Positions 1-7,555 of a stretch of DNA of 33,022 nt are shown here, piece after piece. Below the pieces are notes generated by a model. It saw only the letters and a list, made by a program, of their open reading frames with translations. It made no database searches and was not told the origin of the DNA. Location: positions 1-33,022 of the forward strand of contig NZ_JFHR01000058.1 of NCBI RefSeq assembly GCF_000722875.1, written 5' to 3'. Positions within the stretch are counted from its first letter, which is position 1; the number at the start of each line of letters is the position of its first letter. Position numbers and translations under genes: made by a program. Source of the stretch: Sphingobium chlorophenolicum (GTDB lineage Bacteria; Pseudomonadota; Alphaproteobacteria; Sphingomonadales; Sphingomonadaceae).

Positions 1-65
1 CCCTTGCCCCATCCCCGCCCCGAACGCATCCTCCGCCAGCAACGGCATGGAGGATAGGGGGCAGG

Positions 66-1043
66 ATGTACGATCTACGTCTTCTTTCGGCCTTCGCCCA
101 GTCCGTGCGAAGCGGCAGCTTCACCGAAGCGGCGCGAGTGTTGCGCTGTTCACCCGGCGCGATCAGCAAGAATGTGGCGCGGCTGGAACATGAATTGGGC
201 ATCCGCCTGTTCAACCGCACCACCAGGCAACTCAGCCTCACCGAAGAGGGCGCGGAACTTCATGACGCGATCAGCCGCAGCCTTGCCGAACTGGAACGCG
301 CGGAGGACATTGCGGCTACGGCACGCGGCACTGTGGAAGGAACCGTGAACCTCGCCCTGGGCAGCGCATTCGGCAAGTCGCAGCTATTGCCCCGGTTGCC
401 CCGGTTGCTGGAGCGCCACCCTCGACTGCGGGTGGAGATCGCATTTACCGACGATTGCGGCGATCTGGTGGCCAACGGCCATGATCTGGCGGTGCGGTCC
501 GGCGCACCCGACGACAGCCGCTATATCTGTCGCCGGCTGCACAGGCTGCCGCTGAAACTCGTGGCGAGCGCCGTCCATGTCGAGCGCCACGGCGCGCCGC
601 AACATCCGGAGGACTTATCGCATCGCGACTGCATCAACGTGCGTCATGGCGACACAGAATGTAGCTGGTTGTTCCGCCGCCGGGACTGTCAGGACCATAT
701 TCCGGTCCTGGTCCAACCCCAATGCCGGATCATCATCACGCAGCAAATCGAGGCGGTCGTCGATGCCGCGCTGAGCAGCCTTGGCCCCACGGTCATCGAC
801 AGCCATGCCGCCCGGCCGCATCTGGAGACGGGGGCGCTGGTCGAACTGTTGCCGGAATGGGAGGTGGAAAGCGCAATCGAGGGCGGCAGCGACCTCTACA
901 TCATCTATCCGCATCGCCATTATCTGCCCCTTCGCATCCGCGCCATGATAGCTTTTCTGGTCGAAGAATTCGCCGAGGGCATGACTGCGCCAAATGTTCC
1001 AATTGCGATGGATCACCGCATTGCCGACCGCCGCATGCCATGA
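66..1043 (+). CDS. LysR-family transcriptional regulator
   Basis: A 325-aa protein with the usual LysR layout. The N-terminal winged helix-turn-helix (about residues 1-62) includes the recognition-helix stretch SPGAISKNVARLEHELG and the wing RLFNRTTRQLSLTEEG. A LysR substrate-binding domain covers about residues 90-300. The ATG at 66 follows GGGGGCAGG, an acceptable ribosome binding site. Its TGA stop overlaps the ATG of the downstream GMC dehydrogenase (ATGA, 1040-1043), so the two are almost certainly co-transcribed and translationally coupled. This differs from the usual divergent arrangement of a LysR regulator and its target. By context it probably controls the dehydrogenase; the effector cannot be read from the sequence. 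Confidence 0.93.
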   Translation: MYDLRLLSAFAQSVRSGSFTEAARVLRCSPGAISKNVARLEHELGIRLFNRTTRQLSLTEEGAELHDAISRSLAELERAEDIAATARGTVEGTVNLALGSAFGKSQLLPRLPRLLERHPRLRVEIAFTDDCGDLVANGHDLAVRSGAPDDSRYICRRLHRLPLKLVASAVHVERHGAPQHPEDLSHRDCINVRHGDTECSWLFRRRDCQDHIPVLVQPQCRIIITQQIEAVVDAALSSLGPTVIDSHAARPHLETGALVELLPEWEVESAIEGGSDLYIIYPHRHYLPLRIRAMIAFLVEEFAEGMTAPNVPIAMDHRIADRRMP

Positions 1044-2602
1044 ATGAACCGGCGGCTTTTTTCGACTATATCATCGTGGGCGCGGGATCGGCCGGATGCG
1101 TGCTGGCAGAGCGGCTGAGCCGCAATGGGCGCAACAAGGTTCTGCTGCTGGAGGCCGGACCGCCCGACCGTTCGCCTTTCATCCGCATGCCGCGTGGATT
1201 TGGTCGGACGCTCGCGGACCCCATGCTGACCTGGTATTATCCGGTGGAAAGCGGCGAACCGGACGGGGCGGCCAGCCCGATGTGGGTTCGCGGACGCACT
1301 CTGGGCGGGTCGAGCGCCGTCAACGGCATGATCTATGTCCGCGGTCAGCGTGAGGATTATGACGGCTGGGCGGCAGAAGGCGCAACCGGTTGGGACGGCG
1401 TGACGATGGCCGCGGCTTTCGAGGAACTGGAACGCACCCTGCCGGTCGAGATTCCGAAACGGGAGACGCGGCTGTCTCGCGCGATCGTCGAAGCGGCGCG
1501 CAGCATCGGCCTGCCGGAACGGCGGGCGCGCCATGCGGTGGATGGGGACGGCATCGGCCCAACGCCATGCACCATCCATCGCGGACGGCGCATGAGCGCC
1601 GCGCATGTCTTCCTGCGCCCCGCCGAGCGCCGCTCCAACCTGCACATCGAGACGGGCGTTTTGGTCGACAAGCTGCTGTTCGAAGGGTGGCGGGTGATCG
1701 GCGTCGAGACCAGCGGGCGAGCATGGCGCGCTGGCGAGGTCATCCTGTGCGCGGGCGCAATTGAAAGCCCTGCGCTGCTCCAGCGATCGGGCATCGGTCC
1801 TGCGGAGACATTGGCGGCGGCTGGCGTACCCCTGCGGCACATGCTGCCCGGCATCGGGCGCAATCTGCGCGAACATAAGCTGGTCATGATGCAGCATCGC
1901 CTGCGCGAGTGGATGGGTGACAATCGCGCCTTTTCCGGCGGGCGGCTGGCGGCCAATGTCGCGGCCTACGCTCTGCTGCGGCGGGGCGCGCTGGCGCGAA
2001 CCTATGACCTCAACGCCTTTGCGCGCAGTCGGCCCGATCTCGACCGGCCCGACGTTCAGATCACCTTTTCCGCTTTCTCGCTGGACCTGGGCGCGAAAAC
2101 GATAAGGTTCGAACCCTTTCCCGGCATGCAGATGTTCGCCTATCCGCTTCGGCCGACCAGCCAGGGGAGCGTGGACATCGTGTCGCCGGAACCGGGCCTT
2201 CCTCCACGCATCCGCCCCCATTATCTGGCGACGGAGCATGACCGCCGCGTCACGGTGGACATGGTCCGCCTGATGCGGCGTCTGGCGGCCGCGCCGCCGC
2301 TGGCTTCGCTGATCGTGGAAGAAAGCTTTCCCGGCACGGCCATGCCTGATGACGATGAAGCGATCATCGCCGCCGCGCACCGGGACCAGAGCTGCGCCCA
2401 TGCGGTCGGCACCTGCCGCATGGGCGCAGCGGACGACCCCATGGCCGTGGTCGACCCGCGCCTGCGCGTGCTGGGACTGGAAGGCATCAGGGTGATGGAT
2501 TGTTCGGTGATGCCGACGCAGCCGTCAGGCAACACCAATGCGCCGGTGATGGCGATGGCGGTCCGCGCCGCCGCGCTGATCCTGAAGGATGCGCGCAGAT
2601 AA
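1040..2602 (+). CDS. GMC-family FAD-dependent alcohol/choline dehydrogenase
   Basis: A 520-aa flavoprotein of the glucose-methanol-choline oxidoreductase family. It starts with the FAD-binding Rossmann motif IIVGAGSAGCVLAERL and has the second GMC signature GGSSAVNGMIYVRG near residue 95. The C-terminal catalytic block contains His454 (in HAVGTCRMG) and Asn498 (in SGNTNAP). These are 44 residues apart, the same spacing as the His466/Asn510 pair of choline oxidase. The family oxidises primary or aliphatic alcohols with FAD; the substrate here is unknown. The frame is open upstream to 722, but homology begins at the ATG at 1040, which overlaps the LysR stop. No signal peptide is seen, so it is presumably cytoplasmic or peripheral. 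It ends just before a strong hairpin. Confidence 0.93.
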   Translation: MNEPAAFFDYIIVGAGSAGCVLAERLSRNGRNKVLLLEAGPPDRSPFIRMPRGFGRTLADPMLTWYYPVESGEPDGAASPMWVRGRTLGGSSAVNGMIYVRGQREDYDGWAAEGATGWDGVTMAAAFEELERTLPVEIPKRETRLSRAIVEAARSIGLPERRARHAVDGDGIGPTPCTIHRGRRMSAAHVFLRPAERRSNLHIETGVLVDKLLFEGWRVIGVETSGRAWRAGEVILCAGAIESPALLQRSGIGPAETLAAAGVPLRHMLPGIGRNLREHKLVMMQHRLREWMGDNRAFSGGRLAANVAAYALLRRGALARTYDLNAFARSRPDLDRPDVQITFSAFSLDLGAKTIRFEPFPGMQMFAYPLRPTSQGSVDIVSPEPGLPPRIRPHYLATEHDRRVTVDMVRLMRRLAAAPPLASLIVEESFPGTAMPDDDEAIIAAAHRDQSCAHAVGTCRMGAADDPMAVVDPRLRVLGLEGIRVMDCSVMPTQPSGNTNAPVMAMAVRAAALILKDARR

Positions 2603-2606
2603 TGCG

Positions 2607-2643
2607 GCGCGTTACCGGCCGGTGTGTCCGGCCGGTAACGCGC
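2607..2643. terminator. Perfect hairpin, probable bidirectional terminator
   Basis: A perfect 16-bp inverted repeat (2607-2622 paired with 2628-2643, loop TGTGT) sits 4 nt after the GMC dehydrogenase stop and 5 nt before the end of the convergent TonB receptor gene. Neither side has a long T-tract, so it may act mainly as a 3' stabilising hairpin or a bidirectional terminator. Confidence 0.7.
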
Positions 2644-2648
2644 ATTCG

Positions 2649-4808
2649 TCAGAAGCTATAGTTTAGACCAAGACCGATCTGGCGCGGCGGCGAATAGATA
2701 ATCGCGTCCGCGCTGGGATTGACGAAAGTCGACCCGATCACCTTGGCATTGGTGAAATTTCGCGTGAAGACCGACAGGGTAAGGCCGGTATCCGCCGGGG
2801 TGAAGGCAAGACGTGCATTGCCGATGAAATAGTCCTTCTGCGACACACGGCTTTCCAGCGCCATGCGCACCCTGGTCGAATAATAGCCGTTCACCGACAG
2901 GGCGAGGCGCCCGGCATCGAAATCATGATGATAGTCGACAAGGCCGTTCAGCGTGAACTTGGGCGCGCGGATCATCCGCTGGCCGCTGATATCGGCGCGC
3001 CCGTCGAGAGTTCCGTCGAAATCGGGATCCGTGACCATCTCCACCAGGCTGGCATTGGGGAAGCTGTCATATTTCGCATGGAGCCAGGCAGCGCCCAGCG
3101 TCAGCGTCAGATCGTCGCTGGCGCGCAGGCTGGCATCGGCGTCGATGCCGTAAATCTCGGCCGATCCGGCATTCTGCAAGGTGCTGACCCCGCCCACGGT
3201 CGTCGTCGCCTGCAAATTCTTATAGTCGTAATGGAAGCCCGCGACGTTGAGCGCGATGGACCCTGACTTGAATTTCGCGCCGACCTCGTGCGACTTCAAC
3301 AATTCCGGGCGAACAGGTGTCGCCTGGCGGGCGATAGTGTTGAACAGGCCCGCCTTGAAGCCCTGCGCATAATTATAATAGAGGTTCAGGCTGTCCGTCA
3401 GGTCGAACATGATCGCGGCGCGCGGCGTGAACTTCCTGGACTTGACCTCACCCAGAAAGGCTTCCGGCGTGGCGTCGTTGAAGCCGTTGGCGAAACCGTT
3501 ATTCTTGTCCCAGGTATAGCGGCCGCCGCCGATGACCTTCAGCCTGTCGGTAACCTTCCAGGTTACTTCGACAAAGGCTGCCAGCGACCTGTTGACGCTG
3601 TGATTGTAGATATTGTCGATATAGCCGAAGGCCGGGATGTTGATGAATGCGGGGGTGTCGCCGACCTTCCGGCGATAATAGTTCAGGCCGGCGATGAACG
3701 ATACGGGACCGATGGGATTGGACGTGAAATAGAAGTCCTGCGAAAAGGACTTGGAGAAGCTGAATATATCGTACACGCCACCCGCGAAATTGCTGTAGTC
3801 GGCCTCCTGCATGATGGGCGTGCTATAGTCGATATAGCCGGTCATGCTGGTGAAGGTGCCATAGTCCGTCTCGAAATCGGCCTTGAGCGAGTAGCTCTTC
3901 ATGTCGATGTCGATATAGCTGTCGATGTCCGACGACGTCTGCCACGGTTGATCCGCGATGACCACACCTGGCACCCCGGCGAGCGCGTTCACGCCCCTGT
4001 AGTTGGCATAAGCCAGGTCGATGGCGTTCTTTTCGCGATTATAGCTGAAGGCGCCTTCCAGGCGAATCCGGTCGGTCGGCTGGAACAGCAGCTTCGCGCG
4101 CAGGAAGCGGTTGTGATTGTCCGGCGTGTTACGGCCCGTCGCGACGTTGCGCACATAGCTGCCCAGTTCCCGGCTGCTGAGCGTCAGGCTGGCGGCAAGC
4201 ACATCGTCGATGATCGGGCCGGTGACGAACGCCTGGGCGTTCAATTCCCCCTCGCTGCCATGGCCATAATGGGCCCAGGACAGGCCAAGGTTCATCTGCG
4301 GAGTGAAGGACGGCGACTTGCTGTTGATGAGGATCACGCCGCCGGTCGCGTTGCGGCCGTAAAGCGAGCCCTGAGGGCCTTTCAACACCTGGACATTCTC
4401 GACATCCGGCAATGAGAAGAAGGCGCCGGTGATGTTCGGCTGATAAACGCCGTCGACATAGGTGGCGACATTGTTTTCCGCATTGGACGAACCCAGGGTG
4501 GACGACACGCCGCGCAGCGCGGGCTGGGCGTTGATGCCGTTCGCCTCGATGCGCAGGCCCGGCGTCACCAGCGTCAGGTCGCGAGCGTTGCTGATATTGG
4601 CGCTCTGCAATTGCTCTGCGCTTTGCGCCGTGACGGAGACGGGAACGTCCTGCAACCGTTCCGAACGGCGCTGCGCCGTAACGATGATGTCGTCCGTCGG
4701 CTGACTCGCTTGCGCCGTCGCGTCGGTCTGCGCCGTGGCAGCACCGGACATACCGGCAATAATGGCGGCGGTGCCGAGCAATTGCACGGCAAGATTGAAT
4801 CTGGTCAT
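2649..4808 (-). CDS. TonB-dependent outer-membrane receptor
   Basis: A 719-aa outer-membrane receptor that imports a ligand across the outer membrane with TonB/ExbBD energy. A signal peptide (MTRFNLAVQLLG through AATAQT, about residues 1-27) is followed by a TonB-box-like DDIIVTAQRR and a plug domain with LKGPQGSLYGRNATGGVI near residue 150. A 22-strand-type barrel follows and ends in the Tyr-Ser-Phe C-terminus expected for BamA recognition. I place the start at 4808, not the in-frame ATG at 4823, because GAGGGGAG lies just upstream of it. It resembles the large sphingomonad class of TBDRs whose substrates cannot be predicted from sequence alone. A TetR gene lies upstream on the same strand. 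Confidence 0.94.
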   Translation of the reverse strand: MTRFNLAVQLLGTAAIIAGMSGAATAQTDATAQASQPTDDIIVTAQRRSERLQDVPVSVTAQSAEQLQSANISNARDLTLVTPGLRIEANGINAQPALRGVSSTLGSSNAENNVATYVDGVYQPNITGAFFSLPDVENVQVLKGPQGSLYGRNATGGVILINSKSPSFTPQMNLGLSWAHYGHGSEGELNAQAFVTGPIIDDVLAASLTLSSRELGSYVRNVATGRNTPDNHNRFLRAKLLFQPTDRIRLEGAFSYNREKNAIDLAYANYRGVNALAGVPGVVIADQPWQTSSDIDSYIDIDMKSYSLKADFETDYGTFTSMTGYIDYSTPIMQEADYSNFAGGVYDIFSFSKSFSQDFYFTSNPIGPVSFIAGLNYYRRKVGDTPAFINIPAFGYIDNIYNHSVNRSLAAFVEVTWKVTDRLKVIGGGRYTWDKNNGFANGFNDATPEAFLGEVKSRKFTPRAAIMFDLTDSLNLYYNYAQGFKAGLFNTIARQATPVRPELLKSHEVGAKFKSGSIALNVAGFHYDYKNLQATTTVGGVSTLQNAGSAEIYGIDADASLRASDDLTLTLGAAWLHAKYDSFPNASLVEMVTDPDFDGTLDGRADISGQRMIRAPKFTLNGLVDYHHDFDAGRLALSVNGYYSTRVRMALESRVSQKDYFIGNARLAFTPADTGLTLSVFTRNFTNAKVIGSTFVNPSADAIIYSPPRQIGLGLNYSF

Positions 4809-4833
4809 GAGCTCCCCTCTCATCTGGATTGTC

Positions 4834-4870
4834 GGCGCGATGGCCGGACGGGCCCGAAGGCCATCGCGCC
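4834..4870 (-). promoter_or_regulatory. Leader hairpin upstream of the TonB receptor
   Basis: A 12-bp perfect stem (4834-4845 with 4859-4870) encloses a 13-nt loop that itself holds the palindrome CGGGCCCG. It lies about 26 nt upstream of the receptor start codon, so it would form in the 5' leader of the mRNA. No T-tract follows on the minus strand, which argues against a simple intrinsic terminator after tetR. Confidence 0.5.
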
Positions 4871-4892
4871 GCTATCGCGGTGGAGAGCTAAA

Positions 4893-4904
4893 TTTGCATG
4901 CAAA
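4893..4904. promoter_or_regulatory. Palindromic operator candidate TTTGCATGCAAA
   Basis: A perfect 12-bp palindrome in the 162-bp gap between tetR and the TonB receptor gene, about 85 bp upstream of the receptor start. Its size and symmetry fit a binding site for a dimeric regulator such as the adjacent TetR protein. That assignment is inference from position only. Confidence 0.45.
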
Positions 4905-4970
4905 AATCAGTCATGATCGCCATGCATCATGGGTATGATCTATCGCCCGCAATAAGCCTGTCGGATGGTG

Positions 4971-5615
4971 TCAGGACCACCCCCGCAGGAATCGTTCAGC
5001 GATTTCGCGCGCACGTCCCTCCCGGTGAACGAACGCGATATCATCCACCATCACGCGGAATCCCTGGGTGATAAGCCCTTGCAGGTCGAAGGCTGCCTCC
5101 GATGGATCGCCGGGACGCAACACGCCTTCGGCCATCAACCGTCCGAAATAATCGCTGATCGGCCGAATGCCTTCATAGGCATCGGCAAGCAGCATCGCGC
5201 CAAGATGAGGAAAGTCACGCCGCTCCGCCACCGCGATCTGAAGCAGGGTTCGCCCCATCGGATGACAGACGGCAACCTGCGTATAAGCGGAGACGAACCG
5301 CTCAATCGTTCCGAGCGGATCATTCACGTCCAGCTTCAACGCCCAAAGGACGGAACGCACCGCTTCCATGCTGCGATGGATCAGCGCGGTGAACAGACCC
5401 TCCTTGCTGCCGAAGCGCCGGTAAATGGTGGTCTTGCTGACGCCCGACCGATCAACCAGACGATCAAGGTTCGTGCCGCCGAAGCCGGAAAGGGCGAACT
5501 CCTCCAGCGCGATATCGAGCAGGCGGTCGATACGCCGGTCCACCTCGGCACGCGGCAGCCTGCCGCCTTGCCAGCGTTTCCCTGCTTGTCCTGTCGTCAC
5601 GGTCTCACCACTCAT
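4971..5615 (-). CDS. TetR/AcrR-family transcriptional regulator
   Basis: A 214-aa protein with an N-terminal TetR helix-turn-helix (about residues 26-72). The motif FGGTNLDRLVDRSGVSKTTIYRRFGSKEGLF is typical of the family; its recognition helix is around GVSKTTIYRRF. The C-terminal part is the variable ligand-binding and dimerisation domain and resembles the TetR_C groups that control efflux or catabolic genes. A short basic N-terminal tail (residues 1-22) precedes the HTH. It is transcribed in the same direction as the TonB receptor 162 nt downstream, separated by a palindrome and a hairpin. Control of that receptor, itself, or both is the simplest guess. The ligand is unknown. Confidence 0.92.
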   Translation of the reverse strand: MSGETVTTGQAGKRWQGGRLPRAEVDRRIDRLLDIALEEFALSGFGGTNLDRLVDRSGVSKTTIYRRFGSKEGLFTALIHRSMEAVRSVLWALKLDVNDPLGTIERFVSAYTQVAVCHPMGRTLLQIAVAERRDFPHLGAMLLADAYEGIRPISDYFGRLMAEGVLRPGDPSEAAFDLQGLITQGFRVMVDDIAFVHREGRAREIAERFLRGWS

Positions 5616-5651
5616 CCTGCGTGGATAACCGGGCGCTGCGTCTAAACCAAG

Positions 5652-5678
5652 GGGGAGAGGCGGTTGACGCCCCTCCCC
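5652..5678 (-). terminator. Probable terminator of the sulfur operon
   Basis: An 11-bp GC-rich stem with one mismatch (5652-5662 with 5668-5678, loop GTTGA) lies 61 nt past the class II aldolase stop. Read on the minus strand it is followed by TTGGTTTAG; on the plus strand it is followed by TCTTTTAAA. Position and structure suit a terminator for the minus-strand operon. The rest of the 5616-5738 gap contains nothing else I can identify. Confidence 0.6.
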
Positions 5679-5738
5679 TCTTTTAAATGCGGTTCATTTT
5701 ACGCGACTTGCCTACAGCGGGACTTGCAAAGCTTTCGG

Positions 5739-6530
5739 TCAGGCGTCGAAGCCGGGCGACTGGCGTTGCGCCTTGCGGAGCGCGGCTTCCCAGACGAGGT
5801 CGTGGTGCGACCGGGCGCCCTCTACCGGCTTGCGATCGCGGCCCATCTGGCGGCGGACTTCCTCCTGCGCGGCTTCGGGGGCGATCAGCACATTGTCGCG
5901 GCCGACCGCCAGGCTGCGAACCTGCGCCTTGCAGGCTTCCTCCAGATGATAGATGCCGCTGAACGCTTCGCCCGGCGTCGATCCGAGCGCTAGCGTGCCG
6001 TGGTTGCGCAGCAGCATGAACTTGGTGTCACCCAGATCGGCGACCAGCCTTTCCCGTTCGTCCAGATTCAGCGCCACGCCCTCATAATCATGATAGGACA
6101 GGCGCGGGATCAGCGAGAGGGCGCGCTGGTTGAGCGGCAGCAGCCCTTCGGCGTGGGCGGACACCGCCATGCCGTCCGCGCTGTGGAAATGGGCGATATA
6201 ATGGGCGTCTTCGCGCGCGTCGTGGATCGCGCTGTGGATCACATAGCCCGCATAGTTGATGCCGTAGTCGCTTTCGCCGATGACATTGCCGTCCAGGTCG
6301 ACCTTGACCAGGCTGGACGCGGTGATCTCATCGAACATCAGGCCGAAGGGGTTGATCAGGAAATGATGGTCCGGCCCCGGCACGCGGGCGGAGATGTGGG
6401 TGTAGATGAAATCGTCCCAGCCATAGAGGGCGGACAGGCGATAGAATGCGGCAAGGTCGACGCGGACCTTCCATTCCGCTTCGCTGACGCCCGACTGGCG
6501 GAAACGGTCGTCCTTCAAGACTGTGGCCAT
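5739..6530 (-). CDS. Class II aldolase/adducin-family protein
   Basis: A 263-aa protein spanning a full class II aldolase/adducin domain. The expected metal ligands are visible: His114 and His116 in AHFHSADG, and His177 in LLRNHGTLALG. By my hand alignment to fuculose-1-phosphate aldolase (FucA), the catalytic Glu73 position falls in INYAGYVIH and appears to be Gly. It may therefore belong to the adducin-like or non-aldolase branch. The family includes aldolases, epimerases, dehydratases and decarboxylases acting on small hydroxy-carbonyl compounds. It is the last gene of the minus-strand sulfur operon, 61 nt after the binding-protein gene. It could process the carbon skeleton left after desulfonation, but the substrate is not deducible. 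Confidence 0.85.
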   Translation of the reverse strand: MATVLKDDRFRQSGVSEAEWKVRVDLAAFYRLSALYGWDDFIYTHISARVPGPDHHFLINPFGLMFDEITASSLVKVDLDGNVIGESDYGINYAGYVIHSAIHDAREDAHYIAHFHSADGMAVSAHAEGLLPLNQRALSLIPRLSYHDYEGVALNLDERERLVADLGDTKFMLLRNHGTLALGSTPGEAFSGIYHLEEACKAQVRSLAVGRDNVLIAPEAAQEEVRRQMGRDRKPVEGARSHHDLVWEAALRKAQRQSPGFDA

Positions 6531-6591
6531 GGGGATGCTCCTTTGCGGCGGATTTCGGGATCGAATGAGTGATGGAGGGGCGAAATCCGCT

Positions 6592-7554
6592 TCACCCGCC
6601 CTTGCTGAAGCTGGTGTCGAAAGCCTCCGCGACGGGGCGCTTGCCGTCGGTCAGGCCGGCGCGCTGGAAGCGTTGCGTGATCGCCTGCTCATGCGCGACG
6701 ATCCTGCCATCTATGGGTTGGGCGGCGCGGTTGTTGCGGTCGAAACTGGCGCGGGCGATGTCCAGCGGCAGGCCGGTCTCCTTCGAGAGCACCTGCGCGA
6801 ATTCGTCGGGATGCGCCCTCGCCCACTGGACGGCCCTCGCCTCCCGCTGGAGGAAATCGGCGAGCAGGGCGCGCTTGGGGGCGATGGAGCCGGCATGCGC
6901 GATGTCGATATAGACGGGCAGGCCGTAATCCTTCGCGTCCACGACCGCCCTCGCCCCTTCCTTGATCGCCACATTGGTATAGGGCGTCCAGGTGGACCAT
7001 GCGTCGATGGCGCCGCTGTCGAAGGCGGCCTTGGCGTCGCCGGGCGGCAGGAAGGTGACGCGCACCCGGTCCGCCGGGATATGCGCCCGCTCCAGCGCCT
7101 GGAGCAGCAGATGGTGACCGATGGACCCGCGCGTCGTCGCGACCGACTTGCCGATCAGATCCTGCACCGACCGGGCGGGGGAACCGTTCTTCACCAATAT
7201 GGCCAGCGCTTCGCCTGCCTGGGCGGCGGGCGTCTGCACGCCTATGGCCTTGACCGGGCTGCCGCTCTGATAGGCGAAGATGAAGGGGGCGTCTGCGGCG
7301 AGGCCGAGGTCGGCCGCGCCGCCGCCCACTGCTTCCAGCAAGGGCTGGGCCGCCGGGAATTCGGACCATTCGACCGTATAGGGCGCGTCCTTGAGCACGC
7401 CCGACGCGATCATCATGGATTTGACCTGTCCCTTCTGGTTGGCGACGCGCAGTATCTTGTCATCGCCGCCGCCGCTGAACTTCGCGGCGGCAAGGCCGAA
7501 GCCCGCCGCCGCCACCAATGCCACCGCGATGATCGCGCCCCTGATCTTCGCCAT
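6592..7554 (-). CDS. ssuA: SsuA-like periplasmic sulfonate-binding protein
   Basis: A 320-aa ABC-transporter substrate-binding protein of the aliphatic sulfonate/nitrate/taurine class. An N-terminal hydrophobic segment (MAKIRGAIIAVALVAAAG) serves as signal peptide or anchor. Family features follow: LRVANQKGQ, then AAQPLLEAVGGGAADLGLAADAP, then GKSVATTRGSIGHHLL, then AFDSGAIDAWSTWTPY. The start at 7554 is chosen because it gives the signal sequence and lies 1 nt after the monooxygenase stop. It would deliver an organosulfonate-type ligand to the SsuBC proteins encoded by the first two genes of the same operon. Taurine or another sulfur compound is possible; the exact ligand is unknown. Confidence 0.9.
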   Translation of the reverse strand: MAKIRGAIIAVALVAAAGFGLAAAKFSGGGDDKILRVANQKGQVKSMMIASGVLKDAPYTVEWSEFPAAQPLLEAVGGGAADLGLAADAPFIFAYQSGSPVKAIGVQTPAAQAGEALAILVKNGSPARSVQDLIGKSVATTRGSIGHHLLLQALERAHIPADRVRVTFLPPGDAKAAFDSGAIDAWSTWTPYTNVAIKEGARAVVDAKDYGLPVYIDIAHAGSIAPKRALLADFLQREARAVQWARAHPDEFAQVLSKETGLPLDIARASFDRNNRAAQPIDGRIVAHEQAITQRFQRAGLTDGKRPVAEAFDTSFSKGG

Positions 7555-7555
7555 A

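Noticed and set aside
722..1039. An N-terminal extension of the GMC dehydrogenase
   Set aside because: It overlaps the LysR coding sequence in another frame and has no homology; the FAD motif begins right after the ATG at 1040.
1013..2401. A 462-codon open frame antisense to the GMC dehydrogenase
   Set aside because: The sense gene is fully supported by FAD and His/Asn catalytic motifs.
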